The notes: generated from the letters alone by a model not told the origin. Shown: positions 1 to 7,552, numbered from the stretch's first letter. The stretch is 14,492 bases of DNA from Flavobacteriales bacterium (GCA_015488785.1 WFNC01000144.1:1-14492); one strand, 5' to 3'. A program made the numbers and translations.

Positions 1-239
1 AAAAAAGACAAGGCTAAAAATGAATATAAACATAGACCGGCATAAAAGTTAAGTTCGGTTGGCGGATCTCCTAGCGGAGCTAGCCAATCTCTCTAAACTT
101 TCATTTTGTTCTATATTCACATACATTTAAAGGCCATTTAAATTGCGTATAAAATTCCAATTTTTTCCTTCTGTAGGGAAAGAGGCGGATAAGCATAAAT
201 ATTATTCCACACAGCACAACAAAAAATTGTTACATCAAC
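1..239. other. Left-edge non-coding stretch with possible 3' tail of a plus-strand gene and a stem-loop
   Basis: No complete gene is visible. In plus frame 1 the first 14 codons are open, Lys-rich and end in TAA at 43-45, so this may be the C-terminus of a gene entering from the left; 14 codons cannot establish that. Right after it, at about 60-92, lies an imperfect stem-loop: outer arms GGTTGGC and GCCAATC pair with one G-T wobble and inner arms CTCC and GGAG pair around TAGC. It could end transcription between this putative gene and the converging prfA. A second AT-rich inverted repeat, ATTTAAA and TTTAAAT around GGCCA, is at 125-143. The flavobacterial prfA neighbour pyrF is not seen here. 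Confidence 0.3.
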
Positions 240-1325
240 TTAAACCCCTCCAGCCTTCAATTTCTCAGCATTTTCTGCCATTTTCAAAGCTTCTAGCATT
301 TCACCGATATCACCATTCATAAAATTAGACAAATTATACATCGTTTTGTTTATTCTATGATCGGTAATTCTTCCTTGTGGATAATTATAAGTTCTAATTT
401 TTGCCGACCGATCCCCCGTTGAAACAAGTGATTTTCTATGTTCAGAACGTTCTGCATGCGCTTTATCTACTTCTGCTTGATACATTCTAGAACGTAAAAC
501 TTGCAACGCTTTTGCGTAATTTTTATGTTGAGAACGACCATCTTGACACTCCACTACTGTATTGGTAGGAATGTGCGTTAAACGAATTGCCGATTCAGTT
601 TTATTTACGTGCTGACCTCCCGCTCCAGATGCTCTAAAAGTATCTTTACGAATGTCTTTCATATCAATTTTAAAATCAATTTCCTCCGCCTCAGGCATTA
701 CCGCTAGTGTAATAGCCGAAGTATGCACTCTTCCTTGCGATTCTGTATCTGGAACCCTTTGCACACGGTGTACTCCCGATTCAAATTTCAATGTACCATA
801 AACTTCTTCTCCCGAAACCTCTATCGAAATCTCTTTGTACCCCGTAGTTCCTCCTTCCTGCGAATTAATCACAGAATATTTGTATCCTTTCTCTTTAAAA
901 TACATGGTGTACATTCTAAACACATCTTCTACAAACAAACAAGATTCATCTCCTCCTGTACCTGCCCTAAATTCCATAATAACGTTCTTATCATCATTTG
1001 GATCTTTAGGTATCAATTGCCACTTAATTTCTTCGTTTAATTCCGCCTCATGTTTAATTAGATCATCTAATTCCATTTTAGCCATTTCCTTAAACTCAGG
1101 ATCGGTCTCCGTTTTTATAATTTCTTTTGAAGAAGCTATATTCTCTAACGTATTTTTTAAATCAAAATAAGACTTTACAATCGGCTCTAAATCTTTATAT
1201 TCTTTAGTCAATCGAACATAACGCTTCATGTCATTAATAATGTCAGGATCTATAATTAGTTTCCCTACTTCTTCGTAACGAACGTTTATTAACTCTAACT
1301 TTCTCAATAAATTATTTTCACTCAT
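240..1325 (-). CDS. prfA: Peptide chain release factor 1 (RF1)
   Basis: Class I release factor that reads UAA and UAG in the ribosomal A site and triggers hydrolysis of peptidyl-tRNA; cytoplasmic. The 361-residue length is normal for RF1. The stop-codon recognition loop carries the RF1-type PxT tripeptide (P192-D193-T194 in RVPDTESQGR), which separates it from RF2 (SPF). The catalytic GGQ is at residues 236-238 in GAGGQHVNKTESAIR, and Q238 is the glutamine that PrmC methylates in this family. The N-terminal helical domain spans about 1-100. The ATG at 1325 gives a full family-length N-terminus (MSENNLLRK). It lies 357 bases downstream of purM on the same strand; the two are often neighbours in flavobacteria. 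The gap holds a palindromic repeat, so co-transcription is uncertain. Confidence 0.98.
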   Translation of the reverse strand: MSENNLLRKLELINVRYEEVGKLIIDPDIINDMKRYVRLTKEYKDLEPIVKSYFDLKNTLENIASSKEIIKTETDPEFKEMAKMELDDLIKHEAELNEEIKWQLIPKDPNDDKNVIMEFRAGTGGDESCLFVEDVFRMYTMYFKEKGYKYSVINSQEGGTTGYKEISIEVSGEEVYGTLKFESGVHRVQRVPDTESQGRVHTSAITLAVMPEAEEIDFKIDMKDIRKDTFRASGAGGQHVNKTESAIRLTHIPTNTVVECQDGRSQHKNYAKALQVLRSRMYQAEVDKAHAERSEHRKSLVSTGDRSAKIRTYNYPQGRITDHRINKTMYNLSNFMNGDIGEMLEALKMAENAEKLKAGGV

Positions 1326-1682
1326 ATCTTATCTCTTTCTAATCAAAAAATTAATCTCTTCTTTATTCTTAGTTCTTGGGCGTTCGAGCGGGCTGTCCAC
1401 TATATCTTTTTTGTAAAAAACAAAAAAGGATGCCGTTTCCATCCCTAACGCATAAAAATTGACTTCTATTTAAATTTAATAGACAGCATAAAATCTTAAT
1501 ACACGCACATTAAAAAATCTTAATAAAATTAGATTAAACAATCAATCCAATTCAAATACTCAAAACAAATAGCTTTTCAATTTTTGACCCTTTCTTTTTC
1601 TCAATACTGTCCTTGTAAAACAAACCGCTACCCAAAACAATCAACTTTTTTGTTTTCTTTAATCTTTCTTTCTATTCAAACA
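1326..1682. other. purM-prfA intergenic region
   Basis: 357 bases without a gene. The main content is the palindromic repeat at 1378-1451, described separately. Reading the minus strand toward prfA, there is a weak Bacteroidota-like promoter candidate: TTTG (plus 1553-1556), 21-base spacer, then TAATTTTA (plus 1524-1531), one base off TAnnTTTG. If used, it would give a leader of roughly 190 bases that includes the repeat. The part next to the purM stop (about 1560-1682) is pyrimidine-rich on the plus strand and shows no convincing hairpin with a T tract, so I see no strong purM terminator. Short open frames here run antisense and have no recognisable content. Confidence 0.5.
1378..1451. repeat. 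Palindromic intergenic repeat, copy A (74 bp)
   Basis: A short structured element shared with 7319-7465. It begins GGGCGTT and ends CCCTAACGC, so GCGTT and AACGC form terminal inverted ends. Shared blocks in order are GGGCGTT, CGGG, TCCACT, T6GT, ACA6G, CCGTTTC and CCCTAACGC. The centre folds as a stem: 1404-1414 pairs with 1420-1431, with one unpaired G at 1428 or 1429 and a five-A loop. No coding potential is seen. It lies 53 bases upstream of prfA. Its orientation relative to nearby genes is opposite to that of copy B, which favours a DNA-level repeat (REP-like or miniature mobile element) over a leader or terminator. Confidence 0.75.
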
Positions 1683-2855
1683 CTAAGAATATACAAATGT
1701 ACCTTTATCTGTTGTAATGGTCAATTGTTTTGTACTCGAACTTTCAACTCGTCCAACTATTTTTGCATCAACACCAAAAGATTGGCTTATTTCTATAATA
1801 GAATTCGCAATTTCTTTAGGAACATACAATTCCATTCGATGCCCCATGTTAAATACTTTGTACATCTCTTCCCAATCCGTATTCGATTCTTTTTGTATCA
1901 AATTGAATAAAGGTGGAGTCTCAAAAAGATTATCTTTTACAATGTGCAAATTATCAATAAAATGAAGAATTTTTGTTTGCGCTCCCCCACTACAATGAAC
2001 CATTCCATTAATTTCAGAACGGTGTTTATCTAATATTTTCTTTACAATAGGAGCATAAGTTCTAGTTGGAGACAAAACCAATTTCCCTGCATCCAATGTA
2101 GCTCCATCAATGCTATCCGTTAGTTTTCTTGTCCCTGAATACACTAAATCTTTTGGAACACTTGCATCAAAACTTTCTGGGTATTTACTTGCCAAATAAT
2201 GATCAAAAACATCGTGTCGAGCAGACGTTAGACCGTTACTACCCATTCCTCCATTATATTCGGTTTCATAAGTCGCTTGACCAAAAGAAGCTAAACCAAC
2301 AATTACATTTCCGACCTCAATATTGGCATTATTTATTACCGCTGATTTTTTTATTCGAGCCGTAACGGTAGAATCAACAATTATTGTTTTCACCAAATCT
2401 CCAACATCAGCCGTTTCTCCTCCCGTAGAATGTATTTCAACTCCATGTTTTCGCAAATCAGCAAGTAACTCTTCTGTCCCATTAATCAAAGCAGATAGAA
2501 CCTCCTTTGGAATTAAGTTTTTGTTTCTTCCAATCGTTGAAGAAAGTAAAATATTATCGGTAATTCCAACACACAATAAATCATCAATATTCATAATCAA
2601 TGCATCTTGTGCAATTCCTTTCCAAACAGACAAATCTCCTGTTTCTTTCCAATACATATAAGCCAAACTAGATTTAGTTCCAGCTCCATCTGCATGCATT
2701 ACAATACAATGCTCATCAGATCCTGTCAAATAATCTGGAACAACTTTGCAAAATGCTTTTGGAAACAATCCCTTATCAACATTTTTTATTGCAGCATGCA
2801 CATCTTCCTTGTCTGCTGATACTCCTCTCAAATTATACCTAGAATCTTTGCTCAT
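1683..2855 (-). CDS. purM: Phosphoribosylformylglycinamidine cyclo-ligase (AIR synthetase)
   Basis: Catalyses ATP-dependent ring closure of formylglycinamidine ribonucleotide to aminoimidazole ribonucleotide, the fifth step of de novo purine synthesis; cytoplasmic, normally dimeric. The 390 residues exceed the roughly 345 of E. coli PurM but match the longer Bacteroidota form. Visible family motifs are DGAGTK (56-61) in the N-terminal ATP-binding half, IDDLLCVG (90-97, the equivalent of the VNDL segment), GGETAD (145-150) and the glycine-rich GSNGLT turn (205-210) that opens the C-terminal AIRS domain. The start MSKDSRYNLRGVSADKEDVH is the natural ATG at 2855; no upstream in-frame alternative is needed. 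A large palindrome lies 70-107 bases upstream. Next on this strand is prfA. Confidence 0.97.
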   Translation of the reverse strand: MSKDSRYNLRGVSADKEDVHAAIKNVDKGLFPKAFCKVVPDYLTGSDEHCIVMHADGAGTKSSLAYMYWKETGDLSVWKGIAQDALIMNIDDLLCVGITDNILLSSTIGRNKNLIPKEVLSALINGTEELLADLRKHGVEIHSTGGETADVGDLVKTIIVDSTVTARIKKSAVINNANIEVGNVIVGLASFGQATYETEYNGGMGSNGLTSARHDVFDHYLASKYPESFDASVPKDLVYSGTRKLTDSIDGATLDAGKLVLSPTRTYAPIVKKILDKHRSEINGMVHCSGGAQTKILHFIDNLHIVKDNLFETPPLFNLIQKESNTDWEEMYKVFNMGHRMELYVPKEIANSIIEISQSFGVDAKIVGRVESSSTKQLTITTDKGTFVYS

Positions 2856-2924
2856 TGTGTTAAATTGGTTTATTTACTCAAAAAAAATAGCTTACTGTTT
2901 TGTTTAATCTCCCTTTCTGTCGTT

Positions 2925-2962
2925 GTAAAATCTTTCAGTAACCAGTTACAACAAGATTTTAC
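2925..2962. promoter_or_regulatory. 38-bp nested palindrome upstream of purM
   Basis: Outer arms GTAAAATCTT (2925-2934) and AAGATTTTAC (2953-2962) are perfectly complementary, and inside them GTAAC (2938-2942) and GTTAC (2945-2949) pair around CA. A competing pairing also exists: GTTGTAA (2922-2928) matches TTACAAC (2946-2952), so two mutually exclusive folds are possible. It lies 70-107 bases before the purM ATG and well past the terminator of the upstream gene, so it may be in the purM promoter or 5' leader. It does not resemble any riboswitch I know and no T tract follows on the minus strand. It could be an operator, a leader hairpin or another palindromic repeat. Confidence 0.5.
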
Positions 2963-3033
2963 TTCTAAGTCTTGAAAAAAACTTTAAATTTCTCAAAAAG
3001 CTAATTGCATTGCGGATCAGTTATTTATTAAAT

Positions 3034-3069
3034 AAAAAAAAACACCCTACCGAAATGGATAGGATGTTT
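3034..3069 (-). terminator. Intrinsic terminator of the OmpA-family gene
   Basis: Read on the minus strand just after the stop at 3090, AAACATCCTA (plus 3060-3069) pairs with TAGGGTGTTT (plus 3040-3049) with a single mismatch. Two further C-G pairs lie inside the loop. The stem runs directly into a tract of nine T (plus 3034-3042). Position, stem length and T run are those of a rho-independent terminator, ending the transcript before the purM leader. Confidence 0.85.
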
Positions 3070-3089
3070 TAATCTTTTCAAAATGAATA

Positions 3090-5150
3090 TTATTTACCTT
3101 CTTCTATTACTTCTTTTACACCTTCGGTTGGTGTTGGTGTTACAGGTTCAGCAGGAGCAGCTGGTACATAGTCTTCACTTATTACAGTAAACTGTGTACG
3201 TCTATTTCTTTGGTGAGCCGCTTCTTGCTCTTCTTTAGTTGACATGTTTTTTATTGTTTCACATTCTAAACCTGGTGCTCTTGGTACAGCTTCTCCCATT
3301 CCTTTAGCAACCATTCTATCAACAGGAATACCTTTAGACACTAAATAATCAACACAAGATTGAGCTCTTCTTTGCGATAAATCTTGGTTATAACTATCTG
3401 ACCCTCTACAATCTGTATGCGCTTGTAATTCAATTACAATGTTTGGATTTTCAATAAGTGTTTCAAACAAGTGGTTAAGTGAATCTTTTGCATTAGTTTC
3501 TTCGTTAACTAACAACTCCGATTTATTGTATGCATATTGAACTTCTGGGAAATCAATAACTTTACCTTTTGTTGGTTGCATAAATACTTCTTCAATAAAT
3601 CTTTTAGAAGCTTCTTCTCCTTCAGTAGTAAACTTAGTTTTAGCAGCTAAGAACTCACTTTTCTTAGTTTGTAAACCGTAGTTTGTATTTTTCTTAATAA
3701 AACGATTTCCTCCTTCTTCATCAAATATAAATTTACCTTCTTCATCAGTCGTTTTAATTATTTGAGATCCATCACTACCAACAAGTGTAATTGTAACACC
3801 AGGAATAGGTTCGTTTGTTTCTTTATCTTTTACATAAACTTCTAATAAAAATTTAACTTCTGGCAAACTAAAGTTATAAATATCATCTTTTCCTTTTCCT
3901 CCTGGTCTGTTAGAAGTAAAAAATCCTTTTTGATCTTTACCTTTTTCGAAAACAATACCGTAATCATCTCCTTCAGAATTCATTGGGTATTTTAAGTTCT
4001 CTACATTTCCCCATTTATTTTCTCCAGTGCTTTCAGCTTTAAATAAATCTAAACCTCCTAAACCTAAATGTCCGTTTGAAGAGAAATATAAAGTATTGTT
4101 AGCATCAAAGTAAGGGAACATCTCGTCTCCTGAAGTATTAATAGAAGGACCTAAGTTAATTGGTTCTCCCCAAGATTTTTCTCTTTTATTGTAAACAACA
4201 TACCACAAATCTTTTCCGCCTTGCCCTCCTGATCGATCAGATGCAAATACCATTACTTTTTCTTTACTATCTAAAGCAGGATGACCAACTGTAATAGAGT
4301 CAGAACCTTCAGCTGTTCCTTTTAAACCTAAACTAACCGCTTCTTTCCAACCTTTACCAGATTGCTCTGCTTTCATTATATCACATCCAATGTTCTCTTT
4401 CTTTACAACAGGACATCTTGTAAAGTAAAGTACTTTTCCTTTTTTATCTAAAATAGCTGAACCTTCATTGGCTTCAGTATTTACTGTTGATAAAATAACT
4501 GGCTCTCCCCATTTACCTTTTTTATCTCTGGTTGTAATCCATAAATCCATAAAACTTTCTCCTGTTCTTAAATCTACACCATCTCCAGTTGCTCCATTTC
4601 TAGAAGAAGCAAAAATCATTTGCGTTTTTTTCTTATCACCCCAAGTTGGAGAAAAATCATAATTATCAGTGTTTAATTGTATTTCGTTTTGAACAACATG
4701 TTTTGTCGGTTCACTAATCCATCCAATTGCTTGTTTACAAGATTCAATTGACGTTTTAGCTTCTTTACTACTCGGGTTAATTTCTAAGTATTTTTCGTAA
4801 TTTTTCTTTGCTTTTTTGTAAAGTGCTTGTTGTTTCTGAACATTAGCTAATTGAAGTAAAACTTCTGGATTTGTTTTATCATACTTCATTTTCAAAGCTT
4901 TCCCATAGTAGATTTCCGCTTGCTCTGGTTCAACTAAAAATCGATAGCTTTCTCCCAATTGAAATAGCATACGTGCTTTTTCATCTGGTTTAGCTTTAAC
5001 CATTGCTTTTTTGTATTTTTCTGTCGCCGAATAAAAATTCTCATTCGTAAAATCTAAATCTGCTGCAACAGCAAAGTTTTTTTGAGCGTACACACCTTGA
5101 CCAAGCATTAAAAATACTGAAACTAAAGTGAAAATTCTTAATAAATTCAT
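3090..5150 (-). CDS. OmpA-family outer-membrane/periplasmic protein with TPR, PD40 propeller and carboxypeptidase-regulatory-like domain
   Basis: A secreted cell-envelope protein of 686 residues. Residues 1-22 are a signal peptide with likely cleavage at VYA-Q23 and no lipobox cysteine. TPR-like helices span about 25-140. Repeated WD40-like PD40 blades follow at about 160-430 (for example IFASSRNG, VFASDRSGGQGGKDLWYV, LYFSSNGHLGLGGLDLF, FFTSNRPGGKGKDDIY). A carboxypeptidase-regulatory-like beta domain lies at 434-485. The OmpA C-terminal peptidoglycan-binding domain is at about 537-658; D580 and R595 have the spacing of the diaminopimelate-binding pair of E. coli OmpA. The tail (660-686) is rich in Pro, Glu and Thr. 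This domain order is that of the type IX secretion protein PorE of Porphyromonas gingivalis, but many Bacteroidota carry paralogues, so no symbol is given. It has its own candidate promoter and a strong terminator. Confidence 0.92.
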   Translation of the reverse strand: MNLLRIFTLVSVFLMLGQGVYAQKNFAVAADLDFTNENFYSATEKYKKAMVKAKPDEKARMLFQLGESYRFLVEPEQAEIYYGKALKMKYDKTNPEVLLQLANVQKQQALYKKAKKNYEKYLEINPSSKEAKTSIESCKQAIGWISEPTKHVVQNEIQLNTDNYDFSPTWGDKKKTQMIFASSRNGATGDGVDLRTGESFMDLWITTRDKKGKWGEPVILSTVNTEANEGSAILDKKGKVLYFTRCPVVKKENIGCDIMKAEQSGKGWKEAVSLGLKGTAEGSDSITVGHPALDSKEKVMVFASDRSGGQGGKDLWYVVYNKREKSWGEPINLGPSINTSGDEMFPYFDANNTLYFSSNGHLGLGGLDLFKAESTGENKWGNVENLKYPMNSEGDDYGIVFEKGKDQKGFFTSNRPGGKGKDDIYNFSLPEVKFLLEVYVKDKETNEPIPGVTITLVGSDGSQIIKTTDEEGKFIFDEEGGNRFIKKNTNYGLQTKKSEFLAAKTKFTTEGEEASKRFIEEVFMQPTKGKVIDFPEVQYAYNKSELLVNEETNAKDSLNHLFETLIENPNIVIELQAHTDCRGSDSYNQDLSQRRAQSCVDYLVSKGIPVDRMVAKGMGEAVPRAPGLECETIKNMSTKEEQEAAHQRNRRTQFTVISEDYVPAAPAEPVTPTPTEGVKEVIEEGK

Positions 5151-5209
5151 ATTGTATATATTATGTTTTATATTATTACCTCATCGAAAAAAAAGAGAGA
5201 TAATAGATG

Positions 5210-5239
5210 CGAAAATAAACAATTATATTTATTTATCAA
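5210..5239 (-). promoter_or_regulatory. Candidate promoter of the OmpA-family gene
   Basis: On the minus strand, TTG (plus 5237-5239) is followed by a 19-base spacer and TATTTTCG (plus 5210-5217). This differs at one position from the Bacteroidota TAnnTTTG -7 element, and the spacer is the usual length. Transcription would start near 5203, giving a leader of about 50 bases before the ATG at 5150. Confidence 0.45.
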
Positions 5240-5253
5240 CAATAATTGATAAA
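5232..5253. promoter_or_regulatory. Perfect 8-bp inverted repeat over the OmpA-gene promoter
   Basis: TTTATCAA (5232-5239), a six-base spacer CAATAA, then TTGATAAA (5246-5253). The left arm contains the TTG proposed as the upstream promoter element of the minus-strand gene, so a dimeric regulator bound here could block or assist the polymerase. The sequence is AT-rich and a chance occurrence is possible. No regulator gene lies nearby. Confidence 0.35.
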
Positions 5254-5381
5254 AAAGCACTTTTTAATTTCCTTTTACTAAAAAAAGTGATGCACTAATT
5301 AAAATATTATAAGCTATAAAACTCAACGAACACAAAAGCAATTAAGTAATTTATAGTTCTTTAACAATTATCTCTTTCTTA

Positions 5382-5417
5382 TTTGTTAACAACAATTGAA
5401 ATATTAATGTATTTTTG
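5382..5417 (+). promoter_or_regulatory. Weak candidate promoter of sppA
   Basis: TATTTTTG at 5410-5417 matches the Bacteroidota TAnnTTTG element exactly. The nearest TTTG upstream is at 5382-5385, a spacer of 24 bases that is longer than usual, so the upstream element is doubtful. Transcription would start near 5424, about 87 bases before the sppA ATG. The site overlaps the TTG at 5415 that begins the longest possible sppA frame, which argues against that start. Confidence 0.3.
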
Positions 5418-5510
5418 CGATTTAACACGTGGTATTTGCTGTTTAAATTCATAAAAATAGATGAATTACACGCCTTTACAATAACAAAAATAAATTTTAA
5501 ATACATTATT

Positions 5511-7301
5511 ATGAAAATATTTTGGAAATCATTCTTTGCTTCATCTCTTGCCTTACTTGTTATAGGCGGTTTTTTAGTTATTACGTTATTAGCAGGAATT
5601 GGCGCTATTTTTTCGGAAGCTATGGGAGGTTTTGAACCTAAAGAAAAATTTAAAGTAGAAGATAGTAGCATTCTACATATTCAATTCAAATCGCCAATAA
5701 GCGAAGTTTCATTTACCGAAATAGACAAAGGAAACATGCGGCTAAATAAAGCATTTGGCTTAAGGGACATTAAAATTGGATTGGAAAAAGCGAAAGAAGA
5801 TTCAAAAATAAAGGGAATTCTAATAAACGCGGCTTCAATGCCTGCTGGAATGGCAACTACCGAAGAGGTTCGAAATGCAATATTAGATTTTAAAGAATCG
5901 GGTAAATTTGTAATTGCCTACGGAGAAACTTACACACAAAAAGCTTATTATTTGGCTACTGTAGCCGATAAAATTTATTTATATCCAGAAGGAATGTTAG
6001 AGTTTCAAGGATTGGGTGTGGAATATCTCTTTTTTAAAAATGCAATAGACAAACTTGGGCTAGATGTACAAATAATAAGAGGGAGCAACAACAAATTTAA
6101 AAGTGCTGTTGAACCATTTATGTATGACCAAATGAGTGAAGCAAATAGAGAACAAACAATGACTTACCTCAATGCACTTTGGGATCAAATGTTGGTAGGA
6201 ATTTCTGATACGAGAGGAATTTCTAAAGCCCAATTAAACGAGATAGCCGATTCTGTTTATGTTCGTTCTGCCGAAACAGCTAAACAATATAAGTTAGTAG
6301 ATGATTTAATTTATGAAGATGAATTATATGCCGAATTAAAAACGAAAGCCGAAATTAGTGAAGACAAGGAATTAAATTTACTACCTTTTCAAACCTATTG
6401 TAAGAAAGCTGTTAAAAAGCAAAAATTAGATTTACTCGAAAAAGACAAAAACATAGCCGTTATTTACGCTGTTGGAGGAATCGAAAGTGGAAAAGGTGCT
6501 GCAACTACAATTGGATCAGAAACAATTGCAAAAGCAATTAGAGATGCGCACAACGACGAGAACATTAAAGCAATCGTCCTTAGAGTCAATTCTCCAGGAG
6601 GTAGCGCATTGGCTTCTGATGTAATTTGGAGAGAAATGGTATTGGCAAAAGCTAAAATGCCTGTCATCGTTTCTATGGGAGACGTTGCCGCATCGGGAGG
6701 ATATTATATCGCTTGTGAATCCGATCGTATTTTTGCTCAACCCAATACCATAACTGGTTCAATCGGTGTTTTTGGAGTCTTACCAAATGTTTCAAAACCG
6801 TTAAAAGAAAAACTAGGAATCACGGTGGATAGAGCATTTACAAACAGACCTTCTATGATGACAATCACGCGTCCTTTGACCGAACAAGAATACAATATTA
6901 TACAAGAAGGAGTGGACGATATTTATTTAGACTTCAAGCAAAAAGTAGCCAACGGAAGACCAGGTTTAGACGTTGCAGGAGTCGATGCCATTGGACAAGG
7001 TAGAGTTTGGGCAGGAAGTGACGCTATCAAAATCGGTTTGGTTGACGAACTAGGAGGAATAGACGAAGCCATTGCTTATGCAAAAGAAAAAGCAGATTTG
7101 GAAGAAGCCGTTATTGATGTTTATCCAAAAAAGAAAGATGATAAGTTGATGGATATTTTAGAACAATTTGATATTGAAGCGAGCGTTTCTGTCACAAGTC
7201 CAGCCGTTCAAAAACTAAACAGTTATTTAAAAGCAGTAGAAAATGCAACGAAGATAGAAGGAGTTCAAGCTCGATTACCTTTCGATATTAATGTAAAATA
7301 A
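5511..7301 (+). CDS. sppA: Signal peptide peptidase SppA, 67K type (protease IV)
   Basis: Membrane-bound serine peptidase of family S49 that degrades signal peptides after release by signal peptidase. With the ATG at 5511 the protein has 596 residues, the size of the two-domain 67K form. A membrane anchor spans about 8-33. The N-terminal S49 repeat carries the general-base lysine, K197 in NKFKSAVEPF. The C-terminal repeat carries the nucleophile, S395 in GDVAASGGYY, preceded by the LRVNSPGGS segment (357-365). Lysine and serine in separate repeats is the E. coli arrangement. The frame stays open 32 codons further to a TTG at 5415, but that extension is not family-like and would place the anchor internally, so the ATG is preferred. 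It is divergent from the OmpA-family gene and followed after 17 bases by a palindromic repeat. Confidence 0.96.
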   Translation: MKIFWKSFFASSLALLVIGGFLVITLLAGIGAIFSEAMGGFEPKEKFKVEDSSILHIQFKSPISEVSFTEIDKGNMRLNKAFGLRDIKIGLEKAKEDSKIKGILINAASMPAGMATTEEVRNAILDFKESGKFVIAYGETYTQKAYYLATVADKIYLYPEGMLEFQGLGVEYLFFKNAIDKLGLDVQIIRGSNNKFKSAVEPFMYDQMSEANREQTMTYLNALWDQMLVGISDTRGISKAQLNEIADSVYVRSAETAKQYKLVDDLIYEDELYAELKTKAEISEDKELNLLPFQTYCKKAVKKQKLDLLEKDKNIAVIYAVGGIESGKGAATTIGSETIAKAIRDAHNDENIKAIVLRVNSPGGSALASDVIWREMVLAKAKMPVIVSMGDVAASGGYYIACESDRIFAQPNTITGSIGVFGVLPNVSKPLKEKLGITVDRAFTNRPSMMTITRPLTEQEYNIIQEGVDDIYLDFKQKVANGRPGLDVAGVDAIGQGRVWAGSDAIKIGLVDELGGIDEAIAYAKEKADLEEAVIDVYPKKKDDKLMDILEQFDIEASVSVTSPAVQKLNSYLKAVENATKIEGVQARLPFDINVK

Positions 7302-7318
7302 TTGATTTAAGTAGATTT

Positions 7319-7465
7319 GGGCGTTTATACGGGTTATCCACTTGTAGTTTTTTGTGGTTAATAAAAGCTAAACTAACTTAAAAAGGAGCTCATAAAATCG
7401 CTCTTTTCAACCAAGTTTAGCTAAATTATTAACCACAAAAAAGCTACCGTTTCTACCCCTAACGC
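7319..7465. repeat. Palindromic intergenic repeat, copy B (147 bp)
   Basis: Second copy of the element at 1378-1451, with the same ends (GGGCGTT and CCCTAACGC) and shared blocks, but a longer middle. Arms 7344-7363 and 7427-7447 pair over 20 bases with a single unpaired G after the A6 run, as in copy A. The stem bases outside the T6/A6 block differ from copy A on both sides (GTAG with CTAC here, ATC with GAT there), so pairing is kept while sequence changes. Further in, AGCTAAACT (7366-7374) pairs with AGTTTAGCT (7414-7422), followed by a weaker inner stem. The whole is a long imperfect hairpin. It starts 17 bases after the sppA stop and might also end that transcript, though no T tract follows. 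Confidence 0.8.
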
Positions 7466-7552
7466 AAAAAGAAAAAATTCAAATTTAATTGAGATTAAGC
7501 AACTTGAATTCAGCAAACAAAATAAGAACTATAAATTAAAAGTAAAAACTAA

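Larger units (their letters stand above)
5151..5510. other. Divergent intergenic region between the OmpA-family gene and sppA
   Basis: 360 very AT-rich bases containing the start signals of two divergent genes. The listed sites inside it are a candidate minus-strand promoter, an inverted repeat over that promoter's upstream element, and a weaker plus-strand promoter for sppA. The middle part (about 5254-5380) shows no further structure I can support and no coding potential. Confidence 0.6.

Noticed and set aside
723..1170. Plus-strand open frames opposite prfA
   Set aside because: They mirror the strongly conserved prfA reading frame, have low-complexity Ser/Phe-rich translations and no recognisable domain.
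1378..1451. Repeat copy A as a purM terminator or prfA leader element only
   Set aside because: The same element after sppA lies in the opposite orientation relative to transcription, and no T tract follows the stem here, so a gene-specific RNA role does not explain both copies.
5415..5510. Extended sppA start at a TTG, adding 32 residues
   Set aside because: The TTG overlaps a good TAnnTTTG promoter element, the added residues are not family-like, and the ATG at 5511 puts the membrane anchor at the N-terminus as expected.
5351..5671. Minus-strand open frame over the sppA start and upstream region
   Set aside because: It overlaps the sppA promoter region and conserved N-terminus, and its translation has no recognisable features.
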